From: an uncultured bacterium
Lineage (GTDB): Bacteria; Verrucomicrobiota; Kiritimatiellia; RFP12; UBA1067
Length of the DNA: 54,280 bases
Direction of reading: 5' to 3'
Assembly: GCA_902802945.1 (NCBI GenBank)
Contig: CADCOC010000008.1
Coordinates: 1 to 54,280 of the forward strand
Numbering within the stretch: the first letter of the stretch is position 1; the number at the start of each line of letters is the position of its first letter. The position numbers and the translations under genes were made by a program. The notes under the pieces were generated by a model, which worked only from the letters and a program-made list of their open reading frames with translations, had not been told where the DNA came from and did not search any database. Positions 43,866-51,679 of this stretch are shown piece by piece.

Positions 43866-45128
43866 ATGGCCGGACAGATTTCATTTGAGCCGCCGCGCGG
43901 TATGCGGGATTTCTATCCCGAGGACATGGCGTGGCGCAATCGAGTGTTCGATGCGTTCAGGGCCGCGGCGGACGCCGCCGGCTTTGAGCCGTATGATGCT
44001 TGTGTCGTTGAGAACTACGACCTGCTCGCGCGCAAGGCGGGCGAGGAGGTCGGGAACCAGATCTATCATTTCTTCGACAAGAGCGAGCGACACATCGCGC
44101 TGCGTCCGGAAATGACGCCAACGCTCGCGCGCATGGTCGCGCAGCGGCAGGGATCGCTTTCCTTCCCCCTCAAGTGGACGGCGATCGCGCAGTGTTTCCG
44201 CTACGAGCGCATGACGAAGGGGCGCAAGCGCGAGCACTACCAGTGGAACATGGACATCATCGGCGAGGAGAGCGTCCTCGCCGAGGTGGAAGTGCTCGGC
44301 GCGGCGTGCGACGCCTTGCGTCGGATGGGACTTTCGGACGCCGACTGGCGCGTGCACGTCTCGTCCCGCGCGCTCCTCGCGGAGCTTCTCGCGGCGAGCG
44401 GCATCCCGGAGGACCGCCACGCGAGCGTGTTCCTCGCGCTCGACAAACGCGGCAAGATTCCAGACGAGGAGATCAAGTACATCCTCCAGCAGGGCGGTCT
44501 TGACGACGAGGGAATCGCGAAGACCTTTGAGCTCCTCGACGTGAAGGGCCTCGATGGCGCGGCGGCGATGGTGTCGCCCGACTCCCCCGCCGTGGCGCGT
44601 CTCCGCGAGCTTTTCCGTCTTGCGGGAATCGCGGGCTTTGCGGACCAGCTGCAATTCGACATTGCGGTGATCCGGGGCCTAAGCTACTACACGGGCATCG
44701 TCTTCGAGTGCTTCGACACGGCCGGCGAGTTCCGCGCGATCTTCGGCGGCGGCCGCTACGACAGCCTGCTCACGACGATCGGCGGCGCGCCTACGCCGGC
44801 GGTCGGTCTTGGATTCGGCGACGTGGTGGTGACGGAACTTCTGAAGGCGCGTCTCGGCGCGGACGCCGCGCAGGCGAAGAAGGGCGTGTACGTGGGCTTC
44901 ATGTTCCCCGAGCAGCGCGATGCGGCGCTGGCGCTCGCGGCGAAGCTGAGAGCGTCGGGCGAGTGCGTGAACCTTGCGCTCAGGAAACAGAAGCCAAAGC
45001 AGTTCTTCGCGCATGCGGGTGCGTCCACTTGTGCGAAGGCGGTGTTCATCGGGCCGGACGACGTGGCGGCCGGACAGGCGAAGATGAAGGACCTTGCCAC
45101 GCGGGAGGAGACGTCCGTTGCCCTCTAG
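43866..45128 (+). CDS. hisS: Histidyl-tRNA synthetase
   Basis: 420 aa. Class II aminoacyl-tRNA synthetase. Motif 1 region PRGMRDFYPED, motif 2 with CFRYERMTKGRKREHYQWNMDIIG, the histidine-specific GLSYYTGIVFE (histidine A motif) and motif 3 GGGRYDSLL...GVGLGFGD. The C-terminal anticodon-binding domain begins near residue 335. It is first in an operon of six genes; the next start codon lies 1 nt after its stop. Confidence 0.95.
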   Translation: MAGQISFEPPRGMRDFYPEDMAWRNRVFDAFRAAADAAGFEPYDACVVENYDLLARKAGEEVGNQIYHFFDKSERHIALRPEMTPTLARMVAQRQGSLSFPLKWTAIAQCFRYERMTKGRKREHYQWNMDIIGEESVLAEVEVLGAACDALRRMGLSDADWRVHVSSRALLAELLAASGIPEDRHASVFLALDKRGKIPDEEIKYILQQGGLDDEGIAKTFELLDVKGLDGAAAMVSPDSPAVARLRELFRLAGIAGFADQLQFDIAVIRGLSYYTGIVFECFDTAGEFRAIFGGGRYDSLLTTIGGAPTPAVGLGFGDVVVTELLKARLGADAAQAKKGVYVGFMFPEQRDAALALAAKLRASGECVNLALRKQKPKQFFAHAGASTCAKAVFIGPDDVAAGQAKMKDLATREETSVAL

Positions 45129-45129
45129 T

Positions 45130-45732
45130 ATGGACAAATGCGCTGCCGCCGCATGTGCGGAGCTTTCATCGCGTTTCACGCACGTCCGCGCTGGCGTGGA
45201 CGTTGGCTTCGGCGACGTTACCGTTTCGCAGACGCTGCGTGCAGCGTGCCCTGGCGTGTGGATGACTGTTGAGGACGGACCCGCCGCACGTGCGCGCACG
45301 GCGGAGGCGCTGGACCCCAAGACCGTCCTGCAGCTTGGTGCGGGCGGCGAGATGCCGTTCGACGACCACCAGTTCGAGGTGGCCGTGCTGTCAGCCTCGC
45401 TGCTTGTCGGCGACCGCGAGCGCGCGGACACCGTGGTGCGCGAGATGCACAGGATACTGCAGGGCGGCGGGTGTCTCATTTTTTCCGTAGACGAAGTGGG
45501 CGGCACGACGGGTTTTTCCCAGCGCGGCGTGTACGAGCTGCTGAAGGACGGTTTTGACGTGGTGGGTCTGAAGCGCCCGCCGTGGTGGAAGTTCGGCGCG
45601 GCTGGCCGCACGCTGACGGTGTGCGCGCGCCGCAAGACGTGGCGCAGGCGTTCTGCGCCGATCGTGGGCGCGGCTATGCCAGTGTCGTCCGCGATGTTGT
45701 CCCCCCGTGAACGAAAGGGAGGCGTGAGATGA
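45130..45732 (+). CDS. Class I SAM-dependent methyltransferase-like protein
   Basis: 200 aa. Rossmann-like arrangement VDVGFGDVTVS (replacing the usual GxGxG), VLQLGAGGEMPFDDHQFEVAVLSASLL and REMHRILQGGGCLIFSVDE, as in Methyltransf_11 proteins. The substrate is unknown. The glycine-rich loop is atypical, so SAM binding is probable rather than certain. It is tightly linked on both sides: ATG 1 nt after hisS and an ATGA overlap with the Sel1 gene. Confidence 0.65.
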   Translation: MDKCAAAACAELSSRFTHVRAGVDVGFGDVTVSQTLRAACPGVWMTVEDGPAARARTAEALDPKTVLQLGAGGEMPFDDHQFEVAVLSASLLVGDRERADTVVREMHRILQGGGCLIFSVDEVGGTTGFSQRGVYELLKDGFDVVGLKRPPWWKFGAAGRTLTVCARRKTWRRRSAPIVGAAMPVSSAMLSPRERKGGVR

Positions 45733-46838
45733 AACGACTCATCCGGTTACTGTGTGCGGTCGCAATGGCGTTGGCGGTTTCCCATGCCAGCGCCGATCCG
45801 GCAAACGCAATCATGCGGCTGCTGAATTCGCAGGCGTCAGGATCTGCGCGCGGCTTTGTCAAGGCGGCCGAAGAGGTCGCCGCCGAGGCGAAGAGGGGGA
45901 GGCCCGTCTACGCATACGTGCTTGCGCTCGTTTCGCGCATGCCCAACCCGCCTCCCGCCGCGCGCCTCGACGATGCAACGCGCAATAAATACCTGGACGG
46001 TTGTCGCGACAAAATCAAGAAGCTCGCGAACGAGAAGAACAACTCGATGGCTTGGTACCTCCTCTCGCTTGAGACCAACGACCGCGACCTCCTTCACCGC
46101 GCTGCCGACGCGGGCAACGTGCAGGCCATGAACGCCTGGGGCACCTACCTCGTCACGCGCGCCGTCGGGGGGACGTCGGACACGAACGAGGTCAACCGCA
46201 TCCTCGGCGTTGCGTACGACTACTTCAAGGCGGCGGCGGGCCAAGGCGACGCAAACGGCCTCTACAACCTCGGCATGTGCCATCTGCGCGGCCTCGGCAC
46301 GCCGCAGGACGACCAGAGCGCCTTCAACTGCTTCCGCTCCGCCGCGGAGAAGGAGCACCCCGAGGCGATCAACAACATCGGGCTCTTCTTCCGAGAAGGA
46401 CGTGTGGTGGACAAGGACCTAGAGCTGAGCACCAAGTGGTTCGAGAAGTCGGCAAGCTACGACAACGCCTACGGACAGTTCAACTTCGCCCTCGCGCTCC
46501 AGAAGGGCGACGGCGTGGCGCAGGACGAGGTGCGTGCTGCCAAGTTGCTGGCCAGGGCCGCTGAAGGCGAGTGCGTGGAGGCCATTGACGCCTACGGCGT
46601 GGCACTCTGGAAGGGCCGCGGCGTGAGGGAGGATCCCGAAGCGGCCTTTAGGCAATTTCTCCGCGCGGCCGAGGCGGGTTATCCGCCCGCGATGGAGAAC
46701 CTCTCGACTTGCTACCAGCTCGGAAAGGGCGTGAAGGCGGACGAACGGCGGTCGCTGGAGTGGAAGATACGGTCGCGCGCGGCACGCGGCGACCGAAACG
46801 CGCAGGCATGGCTGCAGCAGAACGCGAAGAAGAGATGA
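45729..46838 (+). CDS. Exported Sel1-repeat protein
   Basis: 369 aa. Signal peptide MKRLIRLLCAVAMALAVSHASA, then a long series of Sel1-like (SLR) helical repeats: AMNAWGTYLV, GLYNLGMCHLRGLGT, AINNIGLFFREGRVV, GQFNFALALQKGDGV, AIDAYGVALWKGRGV and AMENLSTCYQLGKGV. Such proteins are periplasmic interaction scaffolds. It overlaps both neighbours by 4 nt. Confidence 0.88.
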   Translation: MKRLIRLLCAVAMALAVSHASADPANAIMRLLNSQASGSARGFVKAAEEVAAEAKRGRPVYAYVLALVSRMPNPPPAARLDDATRNKYLDGCRDKIKKLANEKNNSMAWYLLSLETNDRDLLHRAADAGNVQAMNAWGTYLVTRAVGGTSDTNEVNRILGVAYDYFKAAAGQGDANGLYNLGMCHLRGLGTPQDDQSAFNCFRSAAEKEHPEAINNIGLFFREGRVVDKDLELSTKWFEKSASYDNAYGQFNFALALQKGDGVAQDEVRAAKLLARAAEGECVEAIDAYGVALWKGRGVREDPEAAFRQFLRAAEAGYPPAMENLSTCYQLGKGVKADERRSLEWKIRSRAARGDRNAQAWLQQNAKKR

Positions 46839-48574
46839 AGAAGCTAAAGACACAACAGGTGACGGGCGCGCAGGCGCTCGTGGATTCGCTCGCGAAGGCG
46901 GGCACGGAGGTGCTGTTCGGCTATCCAGGCGGCGCCGTCCTCGACATCTTCAACTGCCTTCCCGAGGCACCGTTCCAGTTCGTATTGGGACGCCACGAGC
47001 AGGGAAGCGTCCACATGGCCGACGGTTACGCCCGCGCGAAGGGCAAGCCCGGCGTGTGCCTCGTTACCTCCGGACCCGGGGCCACGAACACGATCACCGG
47101 CCTCGCGACCGCCAACATGGACGGCGTGCCGCTCGTGTGCATCACGGGACAGGTCCCGATGGACCAGATCGGCACGGACGCTTTCCAGGAGGCGGACATG
47201 AACGGTATCTGCCGCGCCGTGACGAAGCACAGCTTCCTCGTGCAGAGCGCGGACGAGGTTCCCGAGACCGTCGCCGAGGCGTTCTACATCGCCACGCATG
47301 GCAAGCCCGGACCCGTCGTTATCGACATCCCGAAGAACGTGCAGCGAGGGCTTACCTCGGCGCAGTATCCCGAGCGCGTGTCGCTCCGCGCCTACCATCC
47401 CGAGTCCATGGCCACCTCCACGCAGATGGCGCGTTTCGCGAAACTCGTCAACGAGGCGAAGCGCCCCGTCATCTACGCGGGCGGCGGCGTGATCGCCAGC
47501 GGCGCGGCGAAGGACGTCGCGAACCTCGCCCACCGCGCGCAGATTCCCGTGGCTACCACGCTCATGGGACTTGGCGCGTTCGACGAGAACGACCCGCTCG
47601 CCCTGCGCCTCGCGGGTATGCATGGTTCTGCGGCCGCAAATTACGCGATCAACGAGTCCGACCTCATCATCGCCCTCGGCGTGCGATTCTCGGATCGCGT
47701 GACGGGCAAGCTCGCCGCCTACGCGAAACGTGCGAAGATAATCCACGTGGACTGCGATCCGGCGAGCATTGGTAAGAACGTGCCCGTGAACCTCGGCATT
47801 GTAGCCGACGTCAAGGACGTGCTCACCACGGTCAACTCGCGCATCAAGCCGGCCGAACACGCAGACTGGCTTGCGAAGATTGCGGAGTGGAAGAAAAAGC
47901 ATCCCGTCTCCTACAAGCCGATGCACCCGAACGTGATCATGCCGCAGGCCGTGATCGAGGCCGTGGACAAGGCTACGAAGGGGCGGGCCGTGATCGTGAC
48001 GGACGTGGGGCAGCACCAGATGTGGGCCGCCCAGTTTTTCCGCCACAACCTCCCGCGCCACTTCCTCTCGTCGGGCGGCATGGGCACGATGGGTTTTGGC
48101 ATTCCCGCCGCCATCGGTGCGGCGATCGCGCGGCCTGACCACACGACTGTGGCCATCTGCGGCGACGGCGGTGCGCAGATGACGTTTGAGGAACTGGTCG
48201 TGGCCGTCGAGCACAAGCTGCCAGTCACGTTCATCGTGGTCAACAACGCCTGTCTCGGCATGGTGCGCCAGTGGCAGGAGCTGTTCTACGGGAAGCGCTA
48301 TTCGGGTTCCATCCTCTCCGTGCGCGGACGCATGGCCAACGAGCATCTGGAGCAGGATCTCAAGTACGACTACCTTCCCGATTTGAAGAAGCTCGCCGAG
48401 GCGCACGGGGCGGACGCCTACCGCGTGATCGACCCCGCGAAGCTGGAGCCGACGATCCGCAAGGCGATCAACTCCGGCCGCACCTCTTTCGTGGAAGTGA
48501 TCGTGGAGCCGCGCGCGAACGTGTATCCGATGCAGCCGGGCGGACAGCCGGTGGAAGGGATGATATTCGAATGA
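46835..48574 (+). CDS. ilvB: Acetolactate synthase large subunit
   Basis: 579 aa. Thiamine-diphosphate and FAD enzyme, first step of branched-chain amino-acid synthesis. Catalytic Glu in VLGRHEQGSVHMADGYARA, FAD-domain FSDRVTG, and the ThDP motif GDGGAQMTFEELVVAVEHKLPVTFIVVNN. ATG 46835 overlaps the Sel1 stop codon; upstream in-frame residues belong to another frame of that gene. ATGA overlap with ilvN indicates coupled synthesis of both subunits. Confidence 0.95.
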   Translation: MKKLKTQQVTGAQALVDSLAKAGTEVLFGYPGGAVLDIFNCLPEAPFQFVLGRHEQGSVHMADGYARAKGKPGVCLVTSGPGATNTITGLATANMDGVPLVCITGQVPMDQIGTDAFQEADMNGICRAVTKHSFLVQSADEVPETVAEAFYIATHGKPGPVVIDIPKNVQRGLTSAQYPERVSLRAYHPESMATSTQMARFAKLVNEAKRPVIYAGGGVIASGAAKDVANLAHRAQIPVATTLMGLGAFDENDPLALRLAGMHGSAAANYAINESDLIIALGVRFSDRVTGKLAAYAKRAKIIHVDCDPASIGKNVPVNLGIVADVKDVLTTVNSRIKPAEHADWLAKIAEWKKKHPVSYKPMHPNVIMPQAVIEAVDKATKGRAVIVTDVGQHQMWAAQFFRHNLPRHFLSSGGMGTMGFGIPAAIGAAIARPDHTTVAICGDGGAQMTFEELVVAVEHKLPVTFIVVNNACLGMVRQWQELFYGKRYSGSILSVRGRMANEHLEQDLKYDYLPDLKKLAEAHGADAYRVIDPAKLEPTIRKAINSGRTSFVEVIVEPRANVYPMQPGGQPVEGMIFE

Positions 48575-48837
48575 AAGAGGAAATTCACAGGTTGAGTTGC
48601 TATGTTGAGAATAAGCCAGGCGTCCTCGCTCGGATCGTGGGGCTCATCTCCGGACGCGGCTACAACATCCAGACGCTGAGCGTTGGGCCAACCGAGGATG
48701 GCACGGTCTCGCGCATGAAGATCGATGTCATCGGCGACGACCGGGTGATCCGACAGATCATCCTCCAGCTCAACAATCAGGTGAACGTGATCGAGGTCAC
48801 TTCCCGTCGTCGCCTCGGCGGTGCCGGGACGAAGTGA
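48571..48837 (+). CDS. ilvN: Acetolactate synthase small (regulatory) subunit, short form
   Basis: 88 aa. ACT domain: HRLSCYVENKPGVLARIVGLISGRGYNIQTLSVGPTEDGTVSRMKI. This subunit activates the catalytic subunit and mediates valine feedback. At 88 residues it holds one ACT domain only, like E. coli IlvN (~96 aa) rather than the two-domain IlvH (~160 aa). Confidence 0.93.
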   Translation: MKEEIHRLSCYVENKPGVLARIVGLISGRGYNIQTLSVGPTEDGTVSRMKIDVIGDDRVIRQIILQLNNQVNVIEVTSRRRLGGAGTK

Positions 48838-48856
48838 CGCATTATCAAGGTGCGGC

Positions 48857-50011
48857 ATGTTGACGTCAAGGAGAGATTTTCTGTCGCTTGCCGCCGGCGC
48901 TGTCGGCGGAGGACTGTTTTGCGGATGCCATAAAACCGGCAAAGGTGGCGAAGCGTATTCGGTTGCGCTTCTGGGCGATACGCACTTCGATTCCACCGAC
49001 ACAAAGTACTACCATTCAGAATATCTTTCCAGCACGACGGAGGCTCGCTACAAGGCGCATCTCAAGGAACATGTCCGCAACGCAAAGATGTGGCAGGAGA
49101 GGATGCCGTCTCTGCTGCGGGCGTCCGCAGCGTGCGTGCGGGACGACACGGCGCTGATTCTCCAGATGGGCGATCTCGTGCAGGGGGACTGCAACAATCC
49201 TGCCACACATCGCCGAATGCTAACGGACGCCTTCAACGTCATAAAGGGCGCTTACGGCGACAAGCTGCCGTTCGTCTCCGTAGTCGGGAACCACGATATA
49301 AGGGGCGACATTCCTACGGACGGCACGCGCGAGGCGTTTGACGCATGGCAGCCGCCTGTGGTTGGCAAGGAACTGAAGCAAGCCGTCTCTAGTACGACCT
49401 TTTCGTTTTGGCGTGGACCTGACGTCTTCATCGTCGTCGACTTTAACGAGCCCAGGCCGGATCTCGACTTGGTCAAGCGGCTCTTTGCGGAGAGCGGGCG
49501 CGCGCGGTACACGTTCCTCGTCTCGCATGGCCCCGCGATCCCCAACGGCGCGTCTCGCTGGTTCCTTCTTGGAGATAGGAAGCGCAATCAGGAGCGGCGC
49601 GAGCTACTGCATCTGATGGCCTCGCGCAACACCATCGTGCTATCAGGCCATACGCACTTGCTTGAATACTACGACTGCGTGCTGCCGGAAGGCCGCGTGA
49701 CGCAGTTCGTCGCGAACAGCGTCTGGGCGAAGCCGGAATCCGCAACTCTAACCATTCGCGGCGAAGGCGTATCGGAATACGGTGCGCGCGTGAAGCCGGT
49801 CAAGGGGAATAAGCCGGTCAAGGATAAAAAACAGGCGGAACGGAAAGCCGAGCTTCCTCAGCTGGTCGAAGAGTACCGTCCGCTCTTGCGCGACTACCTT
49901 CTCGCAAATGCCGCAGGACACTACCGTCTTGAAGTCGGACCGTCGCGCGTGGCCGTCGTGTTCTACGAAGGCGCAGCAACGTCGCCGACGCGGACCTTCA
50001 CCCTGCGTTAA
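48857..50011 (+). CDS. Exported calcineurin-like metallophosphoesterase
   Basis: 384 aa. Tat-type N-terminus MLTSRRDFLSLAAG followed by FCGC, which may be a lipoprotein cysteine. Metal motifs: LLGDTHFD, ILQMGDLVQGD, SVVGNHDIRGD, FLVSHGP and VLSGHTHLLEY. Substrate unknown; exported members often act on nucleotides or phospholipids. It lies 19 nt after ilvN and is last in the operon. Its stop codon overlaps the tatD stop on the other strand. Confidence 0.85.
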   Translation: MLTSRRDFLSLAAGAVGGGLFCGCHKTGKGGEAYSVALLGDTHFDSTDTKYYHSEYLSSTTEARYKAHLKEHVRNAKMWQERMPSLLRASAACVRDDTALILQMGDLVQGDCNNPATHRRMLTDAFNVIKGAYGDKLPFVSVVGNHDIRGDIPTDGTREAFDAWQPPVVGKELKQAVSSTTFSFWRGPDVFIVVDFNEPRPDLDLVKRLFAESGRARYTFLVSHGPAIPNGASRWFLLGDRKRNQERRELLHLMASRNTIVLSGHTHLLEYYDCVLPEGRVTQFVANSVWAKPESATLTIRGEGVSEYGARVKPVKGNKPVKDKKQAERKAELPQLVEEYRPLLRDYLLANAAGHYRLEVGPSRVAVVFYEGAATSPTRTFTLR

Positions 50012-50781
50012 CCGAACAGCGCGACTGCGTTCGCGAACGTGCGCGCCGCGAGTTCCTCGGCGGGGACGCTGAGGAGGTCGGCTAGGAACTTCACCGTGTG
50101 TACTATGAACGCGGGTTCGTTCTCATTTCCGCGCATCGGCACGGGGGCGAGGAAGGGGGAGTCGGTTTCGACGAGCAGACGGTCGAGGGGCACGACATGC
50201 GCGGACTCGCGCACGTTGTCCGCCGCGCGGAAGGTGACGATGCCGGAGATGGAGATGAGGAAGTTTCTGTCGAGGAGCTGGCGTGCGAAAGCGGGAGAGC
50301 CGGTAAAGCAGTGGATCACTCCGCGTGGGGCGTCGGCGCGCCAAGGGACTTCATCGAGTACGCCGAGCGTCGCGTCGTCCGCCTCGCGCGTGTGGATCAC
50401 CACCGGGAGGGCGAGCTCGTCCGCGAGCGCGAGTTGCCGGGCGAAGAGATCGCACTGGGAGCGGGCGGTCTCCGGCGAATAGTGGAAGTCCAGTCCGATT
50501 TCGCCCACCGCAGCGCATGCGTGTGCGGAGTGAAGTGCGCGCACCGCTTCCATCGTCGCGTCGTTCGCGGAGGCGTCGCCAGACTGGTCGCGGTCCGCGC
50601 CGAGCGCAAGGCGTGTCGCATCCGGCGCGAGCGTCTGTGCGAGAAGGGCGGCGCGGTTCAGCTCCGGGGAGCCACCCACGGCCATGAGGCGCGCGACGCC
50701 CGCCGCGCGTGCGCGTGCGAGAGTGGAGGCCGTTTTTTCGCGGTCTTCAGAGAAATGTGCGTGTGTATCGTAGATGTCCAT
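50008..50781 (-). CDS. tatD: TatD-family metal-dependent DNase
   Basis: 257 aa. TIM-barrel hydrolase with YDTHAHFS, VGEIGLDFHYS, VVIHTREA, IHCFTGS and LVETDSPFLAPVP, which supply the two-metal site His/Glu/His/His/Asp. Family members are 3'-5' deoxyribonucleases. Symbol is by family, as YcfH/TatD/YjjV cannot be told apart here. ATG 50781 lies 28 nt past a well-formed promoter on the same strand. Confidence 0.9.
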   Translation of the reverse strand: MDIYDTHAHFSEDREKTASTLARARAAGVARLMAVGGSPELNRAALLAQTLAPDATRLALGADRDQSGDASANDATMEAVRALHSAHACAAVGEIGLDFHYSPETARSQCDLFARQLALADELALPVVIHTREADDATLGVLDEVPWRADAPRGVIHCFTGSPAFARQLLDRNFLISISGIVTFRAADNVRESAHVVPLDRLLVETDSPFLAPVPMRGNENEPAFIVHTVKFLADLLSVPAEELAARTFANAVALFG

Positions 50782-50808
50782 GAGGCTGTCCTTGCGGTGT
50801 TTGGCGCG

Positions 50809-50837
50809 ATTTTACCAAAAGCGCGTGAAGGCGGCAA
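50809..50837 (-). promoter_or_regulatory. tatD promoter
   Basis: On the minus strand: TTGCCG (50837-50832), 17-nt spacer, TG-G-TAAAAT (hexamer 50814-50809). It diverges from the pseudopilin promoter about 35 nt away. Confidence 0.65.
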
Positions 50838-50870
50838 GTTGAGCGGCTTGCAAATTCTTTTGTTTTGGAC

Positions 50871-50899
50871 TTGCACGCGCGGGGGGAATGTGCGATAAT
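50871..50899 (+). promoter_or_regulatory. Promoter of the pseudopilin-priA unit
   Basis: TTGCAC (50871-50876), 17-nt spacer, TG-C-GATAAT (hexamer 50894-50899). AGGAGA follows at 50921, before ATG 50933. Confidence 0.65.
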
Positions 50900-50932
50900 A
50901 CACTCGTCAACCGCAAAACAAGGAGACAAAAA

Positions 50933-51679
50933 ATGAAGAAGTTTTCAACCAAAGGTTTTACCCTCGTCGAGTTGCTCGTCGTGATCGGCATTCTCGGCAT
51001 TCTGATGGCGTCGCTCTTCCCGGCGATTTCGTCCGCCATGCTCAACGCCAAGACAACGGCCATGGCGTCCAACGGGCGCAAGCTCCACCAGGCCATCACG
51101 CTCGCCAACACGAGTCGCGAGACGGCCGGCAAGGGCACCACGGTGTGGCCGAAGACGCAGAAGGACGAAGGCGCCGGCGATACGAGCGGTGAGCAGGACA
51201 TCGGCGACATGTCGTTCTCGTCCACGACCGAATGGTTCAAGAAGCTGTTCGACATGGATAACTACGGATCGACCGATCGCCATGCCGAAGTCGAGGACCT
51301 TGACCTGAACGTGCTCTCCGGATCGGGCGTTCCCAGCATTTCCGGCAAGACGCTGGAGGCGAAGAACATCGCGTGGGTGGCCGTGGCCAACATTCAGGAC
51401 GGCATTCCTGACTGCATCCCCGTGTTCGTGACGCGCAACGTCGACTACAAGACGCTGGATTCCAGCCTCGCGCAGTACGACGGCAAGACGGCTACGCGTA
51501 TCCAGATCGGCAAGGGCGAGTACTCGACGCCGTTCCAGGACAAGGCCTGGATCATCGTGCGCAAGGGCGGCGGCGTGGATACGATCAAGGCGAAGTACTC
51601 CACTCTTGACGTTGCGTTCAAGCAGCAGAGCTTCGACAACTCGAACCTGAAACCGCAGCTGCAGTTCCTGGACCTCTAA
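50933..51679 (+). CDS. Type II secretion/type IV pilus-like pseudopilin
   Basis: 248 aa. Short basic leader, then the prepilin peptidase site KGFTLVELLVVIGILGILMASL: cleavage after Gly, N-methylated Phe, Glu at +5. The remainder is a globular domain as in verrucomicrobial DUF1559/GspG-like proteins, without a clear calcium site. Such leaders are very common in PVC genomes. The next gene, priA, starts directly after its TAA. Confidence 0.88.
   Translation: MKKFSTKGFTLVELLVVIGILGILMASLFPAISSAMLNAKTTAMASNGRKLHQAITLANTSRETAGKGTTVWPKTQKDEGAGDTSGEQDIGDMSFSSTTEWFKKLFDMDNYGSTDRHAEVEDLDLNVLSGSGVPSISGKTLEAKNIAWVAVANIQDGIPDCIPVFVTRNVDYKTLDSSLAQYDGKTATRIQIGKGEYSTPFQDKAWIIVRKGGGVDTIKAKYSTLDVAFKQQSFDNSNLKPQLQFLDL

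Noticed and set aside
46844..48406. Long minus-strand open frame opposite ilvB (also 40376-41965 opposite the phosphate cotransporter)
   Set aside because: Same artefact: low-complexity His/Arg-rich translations with no domain, lying opposite well-recognised enzymes.
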